Assembly: GCF_029633865.1 (NCBI RefSeq)
Contig: NC_079213.1
Location: 109,354,582 to 109,418,581, forward strand
Origin: Lampris incognitus
Lineage: Eukaryota; Chordata; Actinopteri; Lampriformes; Lampridae
Length of the DNA stretch: 64,000 nucleotides
Direction of reading: 5' to 3'
Part shown: positions 1 to 10,665 of the stretch, in pieces
Numbering within the stretch: position 1 is the stretch's first letter
Layout of the letters: each line of letters opens with the position of its first letter
Program-made: the position numbers and the translations under genes
The notes under the pieces: generated by a model
The model's input: the letters and a program-made list of their open reading frames with translations, nothing else
Databases searched by the model: none
Told to the model about the DNA's origin: nothing

Positions 1-607
1 AGCTTGGGCCCTGCATCGTGACGCAGGGTTGGAACAAACATCCCTTGTAGGGTATGATTGGGGATCCCTACTATACGTGAACACAATACCCCTGATCTTT
101 AGGGGCCCCTCGTGGTCTTGGGCCCCGGGGCACATGCCCAGTCCGTAATTCAGCCTTGATTTGCCCTCTGGAAGAAGCGTGAATAATAGCAGCAAATATT
201 AACCTGTTTAGATGCTGATTACCCTTTTAAAAATGAAAAGTAAAAACAATTTTAAAAAAACAAAACGGACCCAGTAAGTGTAAGAGACGGTACGAACCAA
301 ATTCAAGAAAGGTAGCGGGGTTGCCTGGAGCAAGGCTTTATCTCGGGGGGGGGGGGGGCGGACAGCAAAGCCTGTCGGCGGGCCTCCTCCTCAGCCCCTG
401 TGCCTCTGCCCTCCTGCTGCCAGCAGCTGTTTCACTTCCACACACCCTTCCGCTCAAGCACTTGCGAGTCACAAGTTGTGACACTTTTGATTCCCGCCCC
501 GGCAGGCCGGAGGCGCCGTCTGCAGGCCGCATGTCAGCCTTTGCATTCTAAACCACTAGATCTGCATGTTTTGAATAGAGCGGGGGAAAAAAATCAAATC
601 TGGTGGT
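1..607. other. Intergenic, no gene seen
   Basis: No coding exon can be supported. The first ~150 bases are rich in GGGCCC-type motifs resembling the termini of a hAT-like repeat also seen near 57560 and 60130. A poly-G run lies at about 345-358. Open frames across 321-551 and 400-1023 run through the poly-G and into a SINE, so they are not taken as genes. Confidence 0.5.
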
Positions 608-888
608 CGTTGCTCAGCATCCATCCGCCCATTATCTTAACCGCTTATTCTGCTCTCGGGGTCGCGGGGAATGCTGGAGCCTATCCCACCTTCACACCTA
701 GGGACAATTCAGTACGGCCGAGTCACCTGACCTGTGAGGAGGAAACCGGCGCCCCCCCCCGGAGGAACTCCACACAGAGGACGACCCGGGATGACCCGCC
801 AAGGTTGGACTACCCCGGGGGCTCGAACCCAGGACCTTCTTGCTGGGAGGCGACCGCGCCAACCGCCGCGCCGCCCCGTTGCTCAACA
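608..888 (-). mobile_element. tRNA-derived SINE (family B), antisense copy
   Basis: This is the reverse complement of a fish SINE whose sense copy begins GGCGGCACGGTGGCGCAG at 6918. The recognisable block reads CCCGGGGGCTCGAACCCAGG (a B-box region) near 815-834. It is flanked by a near-perfect 12-bp direct repeat CGTTGCTCA(G/A)CA at 608-619 and 877-888, which is read as a target-site duplication. That places the inserted copy at 620-876. Confidence 0.8.
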
Positions 889-2015
889 GCCACGACAAAA
901 CAGCTGGTCGGCCTTCGGGCCTTAAAGGAGTTCCTGATTTGCAACCCCGGTTTCCCCCTCGGGGATGAACCAAGTGTTCCGATTCTGACTCCGATGAAGC
1001 GGCGTGGCTCATACAGGTCATGACCTCAACGTCAGCTTGCATGCCACGCGGTGTGCCAACGTGGGCATCTTCTTCTTCTTCTTTTTTAGCTTTTCGTTAC
1101 CGCCGTTACGTAAAAGTTCATTTGGATGACAGCGAGCCATTGTCCAGCGACACCGTTTAATCCGCATATTATTGCTCTTATGTTGGAAATCTGATTTTTT
1201 TGGACGTGTTGTTTACACCTCTTTATGCGTCCCCCCCCCCTTTTTTTGCAACGGCGTCTTGCTTGGACGCACCAAAAATAAAATCTTAATGGGATGATGG
1301 GCCCCTACAAGCCGCCAATATAGCACCAGCGCAACTGGGATTCTGCGGCCGTCTGAATTCCACTTGAAGGATGAACCGTCTTATTATCGCTGGCATGTTC
1401 GGCGGTGAGGCGGAAAGCACCCTGTCAAAGCACCAGCGGTCCAGAATCTCCCTCGTCTCGAGCAGGGTAAAGTGGTTACCCTTAATTTCGTCGCTTTTGC
1501 TGAATCTAGCATCATCGGGTGGGTGGGGGGGGGTCAGGGTAGCTCGTTTTCGTGCTGCGAGTCCCGGCTTTCCCTTCAAAACGGATGCGCCCCAGACTGC
1601 ACAGAGGGCGTCCGTGTGCAGGTTGCAGACGCCGGCGCAACGCTGACGAACTAACCCAGCGGTAGTGTGCATGTGTAGGAGGAAGAGCACTCGTCATCGT
1701 CGTCATCCCACGTGGAAGTGCTGAGCGTGGCATGAGGCCGTATGCAACGTCTGATTAAACCCGAGTAAAACGCTGGATCATGTTTCGCCCTGCGTTCAAG
1801 CACCTATGGCTCACTCTTGTGCATTCGACATGCGAGTCCCTTCCCTTTCCTCTTTTTCTGCTTTTGTGGCAGACTTGACTCATGTCCTGTGTGCGCGCCG
1901 TTACGTTTCGAATACTCGGCAGGAATGCTGGACCCCGCTGGCATCGGTGGGGGAAATAGCATATAGAGGAGCGGCGCTCACCAACTCTCAACGCCCGGTG
2001 GGTCTGAGAATGGTC
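889..2015. other. Intergenic, CpG-containing, nothing identified
   Basis: There is a short TTC run near 1070-1084 and several short open frames on both strands, for example 1371-1646. None shows a recognisable domain or a convincing exon flanked by splice signals. I see no supported gene here. Confidence 0.4.
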
Positions 2016-2023
2016 ACTTAGGC

Positions 2024-2836
2024 CAGTGGTTCTCAACCTTCTTGGGGTCCTGCACCCCCTGCGTATTTTTGATCTACCCTGAGGACCCCTCCACCTGATC
2101 TTGGGGGAGGGGGGTTGCAATTTGATAGAAACAGTAGAAACTGCATTTTAAATTGCATTATAGCATTTATTCACTCTTTGGGGCAAACATAAGAGCTTTC
2201 AGTTGTAACTTAGATATAGTTAACAAAACAGAATTCTTATGCAGTAACTTTCAGATATATGTAACAAAACAGAATATGTATTCAGTAACTTTCAGATATA
2301 TGTAACAAAACAGAATATGTATTCAGTAACTTTCAGATATATGTAACAAAACAGAATATGTATTCAGTAACTTTCAGATATATGTAACAAAACAGAATAT
2401 GTATTCAGTAACTTTCACATATATGTAACAAAACAGAATATGTATTCAGTAACTTTCAGATATATGTAACAAAACAGAATATGTATTCAGTAACTTTCAG
2501 ATATATGTAACAAAACAGAATATGTATTCAGTAACTTTCAGATATATGTAACAACACAGAATATGTATTCAGTAACTTTTAACAATGCAAACGGGAGCGA
2601 GATCTCTTATTAAAACACAATAAATTACACTTGTGAAACAGATGTAATTAGAGAAAAAAGTCCTGTTACCCTTTATAGTTTAGGTAGATAAAGGTCTCAG
2701 TCACATTTGAGTAAAATAATCCTATTTCTATAAATGTCATAGGATCTTTTTTTTAAAGATATTTTATTTTCACGGACCCCTTGCAATTACACCACGGACC
2801 ACTAGGGGTCCGCGGACCCCCGGTTGAGAAACACTG
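2024..2836. mobile_element. hAT-type DNA element, non-autonomous
   Basis: The terminal inverted repeats read CAGTGGTTCTCAACC at the left and GGTTGAGAAACACTG at the right. They are flanked by an 8-bp duplication ACTTAGGC (2016-2023) and ACTTAGAC (2837-2844), differing at one base. Eight-bp duplications and CAGTGGTTCTC-like ends are hallmarks of the hAT superfamily. No transposase is present. Internal sequence is a 41-bp tandem array. A second, inverted copy of the same family lies at 58814-59462. Confidence 0.85.
2211..2579. repeat. 41-bp minisatellite inside hAT element
   Basis: About nine head-to-tail units of 41 bp are present. Each contains TATGTAACAAAACAGAATATG followed by TATTCAGTAACTTTCAGA. 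The spacing is exact: TTCAGTAACT begins at 2281 and again at 2322. The related element at 58814-59462 holds only about five units, so unit number varies between copies of the family. Confidence 0.9.
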
Positions 2837-2844
2837 ACTTAGAC

Positions 2845-3018
2845 GAAATCAACCCCAACAATTTACCACCACGGGCCGGCCGGGAAACTGCCCTGTGAAG
2901 GCAAGGACTCTGTTGTGCATAAGGAGTTTAAAGGGTCCACACCATTTAGGAAAAAAAAATGCAGCCCACCTCCTGCCAAGCTGCAAAAACCTTGAATCGT
3001 CTGATATGAGAATAATAT
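2845..3018. other. Short unique spacer
   Basis: This lies between the hAT element and the SINE. It ends in TTGAATCGTCTGATATGAGA, which is the left copy of the SINE target-site duplication. Confidence 0.5.
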
Positions 3019-3479
3019 CATTTACGAGGGGCGTCCGGGTAGAGCAGCTCTCTATTCCGTTGCCTACCAGCACGGGGATCGCCGGGTCGAATCCCCGGTG
3101 TTGCCTCCGACTTGGTCGGGCGTCCCTACACACACAATTGGCCGTGTCTGCGGGTGGGAAGTGGGCACGTGTCCCGGTCGCTGCACTAGCGCCTCCTCTG
3201 GTCGGTCGGGGGGGCCTGTATGGGGAAGGGGAGGGGGGTAGTAGCGTGATCCTCTCACGCGCTACGTCCCCCTGGTGAAACTCCTCACCGTCAGGTGAAA
3301 AGAAGCGGCTGGCGACTCCACGTGTATGGGAGGAGGCACGTGGTAGGTCCGCAGCCCTCCCCGGATCGGCAGAGGGGGGCGGAGCAGCGACCGGGACGGC
3401 TCGGAGGAGCGGGGTGATTGTTGGCCGGGTACAGTTGGTGAGAAGAAGGGGGGAAATCCTTTATAAAAACAAAACAATG
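3019..3479 (+). mobile_element. tRNA-derived SINE (family A), near full length
   Basis: A tRNA-like head starts GGGCGTCCGGGTAG at 3028, with a B-box-like GGTCGAATCCCCGG near 3083. A conserved body follows, containing GGTCGGGCGTCCCTACA, CTAGCGCCTCCTCTGGTCGG and GGCTGGCGACTCCA. Near-identical flanks of about 23 bp (TTGAAT(C/T)GTCTGAT(A/T)TGAGAATA, left from 2992 and right from 3480) are a retroposition-type target-site duplication. Other copies are at 30541, 40227 (antisense), 50291/53838 and 57176/60191. Confidence 0.85.
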
Positions 3480-3572
3480 TTGAATTGTCTGATTTGAGAA
3501 TATAATCTACTCTTTTTTTGCCTGCAAGTACACATCTAACTATCCATAACAAATTAGCAGATGGCACATCAG

Positions 3573-3573
<1 letters not shown>

Positions 3574-3623
<50 letters not shown>
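3574..3623. repeat. (TA)n microsatellite
   Basis: Pure TA dinucleotide repeat of about 25 units. It is adjacent to the dispersed repeat that follows. Confidence 0.95.
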
Positions 3624-3626
<3 letters not shown>

Positions 3627-3627
3627 T

Positions 3628-3945
3628 CAAGCACTTGTGACAAAGCACTTAGTTTAGCCCGCTTCCACATCCTGTCAGACCGCCCTCGTTGCTTCCTCTT
3701 CGGGCACAGCTCCGAGCAGGAGCCTTGGTCCCCGAGCCCACCGGACGCAGGAGACCAGGATCCCTCAGCCGATCCTATCCCTGCTCTCCCAGCCAGACAC
3801 CCTCGACACACCTCCTCACTCGACGGCACCAAAAGCGGCGAGGCCGCCGCCAGACCGCCCTCGGTGTTACTGGAACTGCCGGTCTGCATGGACTAGGAGT
3901 TAGCTTAGCCCGCCCCACCTCCGCCTCCCCTTCAGACCGCCCTCA
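3628..3945 (+). repeat. Dispersed repeat R3, copy 1
   Basis: This contains two successive versions of a block with TAGCTTAGCC, CATCCTGTCAGACCGCCCTC and TTCGGGCACAGCTCC. The same block appears at 22556-22760 and 25048-25270. The class of this repeat is not known to me. Here it lies between two (TA)n tracts, while the other copies are associated with an ACACATATATCCAAACTAAG array. Confidence 0.7.
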
Positions 3946-3947
3946 GT

Positions 3948-3951
<4 letters not shown>

Positions 3952-3991
<40 letters not shown>
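3952..3991. repeat. (TA)n microsatellite
   Basis: About 20 TA units follow the R3 repeat block directly. Confidence 0.95.
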
Positions 3992-3993
<2 letters not shown>

Positions 3994-5219
3994 CATTTGT
4001 GACTGCTTAGCAGGTCACTACCCATATTCTCTGCACCACCTCATTCAGAGAAGTGCACATTGTGGTGCGATACCAGCCTTCTCTTGTTAAATTCGGAGCG
4101 GTCTCAGACTCACATTTGTACACTAAGTCCAGTTCAGTTGTCGTACCTTTCTTGTCTGTTTTACCCCTGCTTCAGTGTGCAGACGTCAGTGTAGACGGGT
4201 GCAAAGCATGCATGTGTTTGTGCAGTGTTTACCTGCTTTAACATGCGAAGAAACACAAACGCAAACAGGCAACGGCGAACCAAACACAGACACACACAGA
4301 CACACACAGGCGTACCAATCCACAAAGACACCACACACACATTCAACAGACTCGTATTCAGGGCCATGTTTTCCATATAATATCCATTCGAGAGGCAGGT
4401 TAATATGTAGCAGACTAAACATGACGTGGTCATTTTTGAATATTATCTAATTAAAGGACCCCCCCCCCCGCGCTGTCGAATCAAGGCAAATGTAGAAACC
4501 GCCACGCTTCTCCGGTGGCTGCACCTCCCTCGCGTCGCCTGCTCCAACAAAGCATTTCATAGAAAACTCACTTCCCTTCTGGGGCACAGTCTGATGCAAC
4601 GTTTTCGGTATTTTTCATAATTGTGTAATGTAATCTAGCTCAATGGTGGGCTCTGTTCAAATGGCGGTGGACATACTGTAAACTGTCGACACCCGTTTCG
4701 ACAGTCTCGGCGCGTTATCATCGGTGCCCACGTTTGTGAGAAAAAAACCCGGGGCGCCCTGTGACCCATCTTAAGCAACGTGGACGCTATTGCAACGGGA
4801 GGTGACCGTCTCCCGTGTAATAAGGGTGCTTTTAGGACTTCATGGAAAATGTCATCATCATTTTTCATCTTTCAACAAATTGTCTGTCACAGCCTCTCGC
4901 CCTTGACATCAAAGCGATGGCCATCACCCTTAAAAAGCCTCCACTGTGGACCAGTCTTCGCTGGAACGTCGCCTTTCATGGACTTCTGCCTGCCCGTCTA
5001 CCTGCCACTGAGCCAACTCCTGCTCCACCCCTGAGATTGGTCCCTTCAATAAAGACTTGATTCTTCCCTTACCTGGTTGTCCCGTCTGCTTCTGGGTTCT
5101 TTGCCGATACGTGACATCGTCGGAATATCACAAGCAATCACTGCCAATTCTGTGGACAGAAGGACCAGAGGAGTGCGTTGCTCAACTGCTCTGCCAGTTT
5201 GCACCATTTTTCCTCCTGT
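3992..5219. other. Intergenic; possible LTR-like remnant at right
   Basis: Most of this stretch shows no recognisable feature. A CA-rich patch lies at 4280-4340. Around 5049-5110 there is an AATAAA followed by a segment ending in a tract of CCCGTCTGCTTCTGGGTTC type. That resembles the 3' part of an LTR, but I found no partner LTR, so this is only a weak suggestion. Confidence 0.3.
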
Positions 5220-6133
5220 CGGTGTTGTGGTCGAGTCACTAAACCTCGAGTCCGAGTCGAGTCCCCCGTGTTCGAGTCCGAGTCCCCAAAGAAGAGTCCG
5301 AGTCGATTCTCGACTCCCCAGTGTTCGAGTCCGAGTCGATTCTCGAGTCCCCAGTGTTCGAGTCCGAGTCCCCAAAGGAGAGTCGAGTCTCCAGTGTTCG
5401 AGTCCGAGTCCCCAAAGAAAAGTCCGAGTCGAGTCTCGAGTCCCCCGTGTTCGAGTCCGAGTCCCCAAAGAAGAGTCCGAGTCGAGCCCGAGTCAAGTCC
5501 CCATTACCTGAGTCTGAGTCGTCAAGGTTGAGTCTGAGTCGAGTTCCAAGATGGGCTCCAGGTCTCCACTCTGGCACCGTAACAAAGCTGACATCCAAAT
5601 AAAAAAGGTCGACATGAAACAAAATGACGCAGCTGTCGCCACTTCAAAGGGAGTTTATGTACTTTGTGACACAACAGCCAAACAAATGCACTCACACCAG
5701 TGTTGTAGTCGAGTCACTAAACCTCGAGTCCGAGTCGGGTCTCGACTCCCCCGTGTTCGAGTCCGAGTCCCCAAAGAAGAGTCCGAGTCGAGCCCGAGTC
5801 AAGTCCCCATTACCTGAGTCTGAGCCGTCAAGGTTGAGTCTGAGTCGAGTTCCAGGTCTCCACTCTGGCACCGTAACAAAGCTGACATCCAAATAAAAAA
5901 GGTCGACATGAAACAAAATGACGCAGCGGTCGCCACTTCAAAGGGAGTTTGTTTACTTTGTGACGCAACAGCCAAACAAATGCACTCGCAAGCATGTGCA
6001 CACACACCAGTGTTGTAGTCGGGTCACTAAACCTCGAGTCTGAGTCGGGTCTCGAGTCCCCAGTATTCGAGTCCGAGTCATCGGCGCTCAAGTCCAAGTC
6101 GTGTCACGAGTCCTGAAAATCAGGACAACACTG
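5220..6133. mobile_element. hAT-like repeat with internal GAGTCC arrays, tandemly duplicated
   Basis: Three successive units start with (C)(A/G)GTGTTGT(A/G)GTCG(A/G)GTC at 5220, 5698 and 6008. The last ends in the inverted match GACAACACTG at 6133. Each unit holds degenerate hexamer arrays of GAGTCC/GAGTCG. The first two also share a 3' block with CTGGCACCGTAACAAAGCTG and a segment ending AACAAATGCACTC. Flanks CCTCCTGT (5212-5219) and CCTTCTAT (6134-6141) match at 6 of 8 bases, a possible hAT duplication. The apparent Ser/Arg/Glu-rich ORFs here are simply translations of the hexamer. Confidence 0.65.
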
Positions 6134-6141
6134 CCTTCTAT

Positions 6142-6917
6142 ATCTGCTGTAATGCTAACGCTAATGCAGTGTGGATAGGTTATTTGGACAGCTGTGGTGA
6201 GAGATTCGGATGGCTGACGACTGAAATAAGATGTTGTCGGCCTGCGAGCTAACCCGCCGTCTAATGAAGACACGTGGGCGAGAACCTGGCAGGCTTCAGA
6301 CATGCAGATCAGCAGTGACTCATGTGTGGATTTGGTAGCAGAGTACTGTCTAGAATTAAGCAATGTCTAATAATATTGGCTGTAAGGCTTCTTGTCCTTG
6401 TTTGGACAGGGTTATAACTGCTGTATTATTGTCTCTCCTAGTCACTCTGTATCTTTGTTGCTATTTCTCTCCTTAATGGAAAATTATTTTAATATTTATA
6501 AGCTGCCGATGCCAGCAAGTATGCTGACCGAGCATCATTTGTACCGACTGAAACATACGAAGGAGCTATGAAAGATGGCAAGGAAGAAAATAGAACATAC
6601 AAGCCACTGGTTATACAGAAATGATGATGTAATACACATTCATTATAGACTGAATTGTTCTGTGATGATCTTTAATTGTGGGGTACCGTAACAAAACCGT
6701 AGTGAAGGGAGCATGTTGACCTAATATTTCAATTTTAACAGCCAATTACTTTTTGTCCCTGTGACAGAAATGATTTCCAATACTTTGTGTTTGGTACAAT
6801 ACAAATTGAGGATTTAGCATGTAGAGTGTTTGATTATGGTTGATTATATTCAAAAGGGAAGCACACTACAGACACTGTATTAAAAGCCTCTATTTTACTC
6901 AGGAATTATTATTCTTC
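6142..6917. other. AT-rich intergenic, nothing identified
   Basis: No open frame of note, no recognisable repeat terminus and no RNA gene signature were seen. Confidence 0.45.
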
Positions 6918-7270
6918 GGCGGCACGGTGGCGCAGTGGTTAGCGCGGTCGCCTCACAGCAAGCAGGTCCTGGGTTCAAGCCCCGCGGTAGTCCAACCTTG
7001 GTGGGTCATCCCAGGAGTTTGCATGTTCTCCCCGTGTCTGTGTGGGTTTCCTCCGGGGGCTCCAGTTTCCTCCCACAGTCCAAAGACATGTAGGTCAGGT
7101 GAACTGGCAATACTGAATTATCCCTAGGTGTGTGTGTGTGGGGGGGGGGGTGGGGGGCCTGTAATGGCCTGGCAGCCTGTCCAGGGCGTCTCCCCGCCTG
7201 CTGCCCAATGACTGCTGGAATAGGCTCCAGCATCCCCGTGACCCTGAGAGTAGGATAAGCAGTTCCCTGT
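6918..7270 (+). mobile_element. tRNA-derived SINE (family B), sense copy
   Basis: It begins GGCGGCACGGTGGCGCAG and continues GTGGTTAGCGCGGTCGCC (A-box region). A B-box region follows, GGTTCAAGCCCCGCGG, near 6971-6986. The typical body includes TCCTCCCACAGTCCAAAGAC and CCCTAGGTGTGTG. It ends near the GGATAAGCAG tail. It lies back to back with an antisense copy from 7421. Confidence 0.85.
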
Positions 7271-7395
7271 TTCTCAGGGGTCGCCACAGCAGATTGTACA
7301 GTTTTCATCGGTACCCTGTGAGGGCACAGCACCAATGGTGGCCGTTGTTAACCCGGGCCTCAGCCAATCCCGTATGGAGCTGCCTAAAAATTAAA

Positions 7396-7430
7396 TTCAT
7401 TCATTCATTCATTCATTCATTATCCAAACC
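7396..7430. repeat. (ATTC)n microsatellite
   Basis: About seven ATTC units lie at the tail side of the antisense SINE that follows. This is consistent with a SINE-tail-derived simple repeat. Confidence 0.8.
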
Positions 7431-7532
7431 GCTTATCATACACAGGGTCGCGGGGATGCTGGATCCTATCCCAGCAGTCATTGGGCGGCAGGCGGGGAGA
7501 CACCCTGGACAGGCCGCCAGACCATCACAGGG

Positions 7533-7567
<35 letters not shown>

Positions 7568-7750
7568 TCACACCTAGGGACAGTTTTTCAGTATGGCTGA
7601 TTCACCTGACCTACATGTCTTTGGACTGTGGGAGGAAACCGGAGCACCTGCAGGAAACCCACGCAGACACGGGGAGAACATGCAAACTCCACACAGAGGA
7701 CGACCCGGGATGACCTCCAAGGTTGGACTACCCCGGGGCTCGAACCCAGG
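7421..7750 (-). mobile_element. tRNA-derived SINE (family B), antisense copy
   Basis: This is the reverse complement of the family-B SINE, from ATTATCCAAACCGCTTATCA to GGGGCTCGAACCCAGGA. An internal (CA)n tract of about 33 bp lies at 7533-7566, at the position where other copies carry a shorter (CA)n. It ends directly against a perfect palindrome at 7751. Confidence 0.85.
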
Positions 7751-7858
7751 ACTCATCTAAGTGACCTCTTCAGACTGAAGAGGTCACTTAGATGAGTGAA
7801 AAAACATCTGTCAATAAACGTTGTATCCAGATGAACTGATTCAACCTTTGATAGTGTT
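7751..7858. repeat. Foldback repeat with 23-bp perfect palindrome arms
   Basis: ACTCATCTAAGTGACCTCTT at 7751 pairs with its reverse complement ending at 7797, giving 23-bp arms and a one-base centre at 7774. It is followed by AATAAACGTTGTATCCAGAT, the signature of a foldback family also seen near 27590, 28200, 28410-28500, 30420 and 42130-42268. Confidence 0.8.
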
Positions 7859-7930
7859 TAGTAGCTTCGAGCTTAGCCTAGTTTAGCAGTTAGCTTTATT
7901 GCATTTGCAGTCAAAGCAGCCTTGTTAAAA

Positions 7931-8540
7931 TGTTGGAGTGCGGTGACTGTTCCGTAGTTACAGATAGGTTGTCTCTACCAGACAGACGTGTTCGTGAGTT
8001 AGAGAAGCTTCTTTCGGCTAGGATTACATTAGACATGATGGGCACTACAGATAGTCCCGGGGCCTGACAGCAGACGTGCTAGTATTAGTACTAGCTCAAC
8101 CTCATTGGCAGATGCAGTGGAGTTTGTCCGTTTGCCAGGAAGGCTCACAAGCCACCGGTCATGTGGTCTTGTCTGCAGTTACCTCTCCTGACTGCAAACT
8201 GGGGTTTTTTGCCCCTCACCAGTGCTGTTGGTAGTCCAACCAGCCAGCATGTCTCTCCCACTCCTGTCGACAGGGTAAAGCAACACATGCTAACGATAGG
8301 AGACTTCAATACCCAAAATATCAGACTAGATTTGCCAGCCTGGTTCACTGTTTACCCAGGGCCAGTGTCTCTAACATAACGGATCATCTTAGGGTGCTGG
8401 CATCATGTAGGGAGAATCAGAGAACCCAGGCACACAGTACGACTACTTTCAGTAACATTGTTATTCATGTCAGCACCAATAATCCTAGGATGAAGTGAAC
8501 GGAGATCACAACAGCTAGCCTAGTCAGGACGCTTGAGCTG
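7931..8540 (+). pseudogene. L2-type LINE ORF1 remnant, 5' part (esterase-like)
   Basis: Translations from ATG 7931 give a short leading peptide and then several stops. Near 8270-8370 the reading resembles the start of the esterase (SGNH-like) domain carried by ORF1 of some L2/CR1 LINEs: LTIGDFNTQNIRLDLPA, comparable to a GDS-type block. The segment appears to continue at 9800-10228, where the DxxH end of the domain is found. The two were probably one ORF separated by the Rex1-like and hAT fragments between them. Stops and frameshifts show that it is dead. Confidence 0.55.
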
Positions 8541-8559
8541 GCCATAAAGGTGTGTCAGC

Positions 8560-9335
8560 AGTGATTATTCACCCAGCTCACTGAAAACTCACCCATCTCA
8601 CTCTACGAGCTCCAACCTGTCAGCGGGTAAAAACTTCCTGACAGACAGGAGACAGCCGGTGAAGCTGGGGAAAATCACATCCAGCACCTGGACAATCAGC
8701 ACTGGCACTCCCCAGGGATACGTGCTCTCCCCTCTGCTCTTCCCCCTCTACACAAATGAATGCATCTCAGGAGACTCATCTGTTAAACTCCGGCCTTCAT
8801 CTGGGATAGTGATGAGTCTGCATACAGATAGGAGGTTGAACAGCTGGCCCTCTGGTGCAGTCATAACAACCTGGATCTGAACACACTCAAAACTGTGGAG
8901 ATGACAGTAGACTTCAGGAGGAGCCCCCAAACATTGCCCCCCCACCACCACCATACTTAACAGCACTGTGTCTAATGTGGAAACCTTCAGGTTTCTGGGA
9001 TCCATAATCTCCCAGGACCTAAGGTGAGCGTCCAACACAAACAAAATCATCAAAAAGGCTCAGCAGAGAATATACTTTCTTTGTCTGTTCAGGAAGTTCA
9101 ACTTGCCTCAAGAACTGTTGATTCAGTTCTACTCTGCAATAATACAGTTTGTTCTCTGCATATCAATCACTGTCTGGTTTGGATCAGCCACAAAACAGGA
9201 CAAGAACAGACTACAATGGACAGTCGGGATAGCAGAGAAAATCATTGGTGCCAACCTGCCCTCCATTTAGGACTTATACATCTCCAGAGTCAGAAAACGG
9301 GCAGGCAATATCACTGCAGACCCATCACACCATGG
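8560..9335 (+). pseudogene. Rex1-like LINE reverse transcriptase fragment
   Basis: The + strand reads TISTGTPQGYVLSPLLFPLY near 8693-8750 (the G-PQG-VLSP-LF RT motif) and then LNTLKTVEMTVDF-like sequence. From about 9055 it reads KAQQRIYFLCLFRKFNLPQE and ITVWFGSATKQDKNRLQW. This order is typical of the C-terminal half of Rex1/Babar-type LINEs of fish. Frames change several times and the active-site YADD block is missing or damaged. The 5' end is truncated, as is usual for LINE inserts. Confidence 0.7.
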
Positions 9336-9342
9336 TCACTAC

Positions 9343-9425
9343 CAGTGGTGGATCTAGAGATTTTTTCCTGGGGTGGCAAAGGGGTGGCAAGACTCCCCTG
9401 TGGTAGGCACTGCAGTGCACTGTAC
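9343..9425 (+). mobile_element. hAT terminal fragment
   Basis: CAGTGGTGGATCTAGAG followed by TTTTTTCCTGGGGTGGCAA matches, in inverted orientation, the end of the element at 59821-60118. Only this terminus is present and no right end was found nearby. Confidence 0.6.
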
Positions 9426-9799
9426 ACCAAAACAACCAGAAACAAGAACACTTTCTTTCTGCAGGCTGTCACTCTGATGAAAACTTAACATTGTCATAAT
9501 AAAGCTGACCACACTGTATATACTGTATGTTGTACATGTACATGCATATTCTGTCATGTCCACCTACTACCTCATGCATATAAGTCATCTGCAAACGTAT
9601 TTATTCCAACATATTTGTATTCTCCACCACTGCACTACTGCCTTCCCGTTTCACCTGTATATAGTCGTTCCTTGTATATTCTTGAAGATTGTTGTGCTGT
9701 TATTATATGTATGTATGTATATGTAGAGCCGCTAAATCAGAGTCAAATTCCATGTATGTTCAAAAATACATGTACAAATAAAGATGATTTTGATTCTGA

Positions 9800-10228
9800 T
9801 TCCAATTCTGATTAATTATCTCTCATCGCTTACCCATGAGGGTAGGCTCACCTAAATTAACCACTGGCTGGTTCACTACTGTAATGAGCAGGGATTCAGT
9901 TTTGCTGATAACTGTTCTTCTTTCTGGGGCCACCCTTATTTCTCTAAAGTGGACAGCATTCATCCTACTGGGGATGGTGCCGCTTTTTTTGTCTAGCAAT
10001 ATAGATAGCTGTCTATGTTTAGTCTGACACTAGAGCCTTGTCTTTCAGCAGGTCGCAGGTGATTAGAGGGCCTGCTAGGTTAAAACCTATTGCAGATGTG
10101 GAGTCAACTAGTTTAATGTGTCTAGTCAGGGAATTTCTCAGACTGACAGCTTGGTCTATAACATTGACACCATCTCCCTTACCTACTGTATTGCTCCCAA
10201 GCTCTCTCTCTCTCCTAAATGTGTGAAT
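9800..10228 (+). pseudogene. L2-type LINE ORF1 remnant, 3' part
   Basis: The frame around 9885-10010 reads GFSFADNCSSFWG followed by DSIHPTGDGAA. That is the C-terminal Asp-x-x-His end of an SGNH/esterase domain as found in L2-family ORF1 proteins. The reading is broken by a stop soon after. It is followed by non-coding linker up to the inserted hAT element, and the L2 resumes in ORF2 beyond 12872. Confidence 0.6.
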
Positions 10229-10589
10229 CACCAACGGGGGTGCCCAACCCTTTTTGAACCAAGATCTACTTTTACATTTTTCAGCCAGCCGAGATCTACC
10301 AGCCCAAATATGGAACCACATTACTGTAATACCCATTCAATACACACGACAAACAGAAAATAGTACAGCCACTACACTGTATAGTTATCTGTTAAAAAAG
10401 TAGAAATAAATGTCATTCTCTACCTTAGTGGGACCGTTGGCACTGGGAGGAGGAGGATAGTCTTTCGTAGTCAGGGTTGTAGCAGCTGGTTGCAAGCCTT
10501 AGGCAGGCCAGAAGGCAGTCATCTATCATTGTGGCTCTGTACTTCAACTTGATGATCTTCATGTGAGAAAAAGCAGATTCACACAGGTA

Positions 10590-10651
10590 CTACTACTACT
10601 TTCGGCTGCTCCCGTTAGGGGTCGCCACAGCGGATCATCCGTTTCCATTTT
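10590..10651 (-). mobile_element. 62-bp mini retroinsertion with 14-bp duplication
   Basis: The insert runs from CTACTACTACTTTCGGCTGC to GTTTCCATTTT and contains GTTAGGGGTCGCCACAGCGG. It is flanked by perfect 14-bp direct repeats GATTCACACAGGTA at 10576-10589 and 10652-10665. The (ACT)n end corresponds to a 3' (AGT)n tail if it is read on the minus strand. A longer sibling (88 bp) with its own 16-bp duplication lies at 52878-52965. Confidence 0.85.
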
Positions 10652-10665
10652 GATTCACACAGGTA

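Noticed and set aside
400-1023. 207-aa open frame
   Set aside because: It runs through an antisense SINE with identifiable target duplications.
2211-2579. Regular direct repeats that could be mistaken for a CRISPR array
   Set aside because: Units are contiguous 41-bp copies with no unique spacers, within a hAT element of a eukaryotic genome.
3028-3110. tRNA-like sequence that could be called a tRNA gene
   Set aside because: It is the head of a 450-bp SINE found in several copies with target duplications; the cloverleaf is incomplete.
5046-5622. Long Ser/Glu/Arg-rich open frames on both strands
   Set aside because: They are translations of GAGTCC hexamer arrays; openness on both strands results from the repeat, not coding.
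6918-6990. tRNA-like A and B boxes
   Set aside because: Part of the family-B SINE, present in six places in the window; not a tRNA gene.
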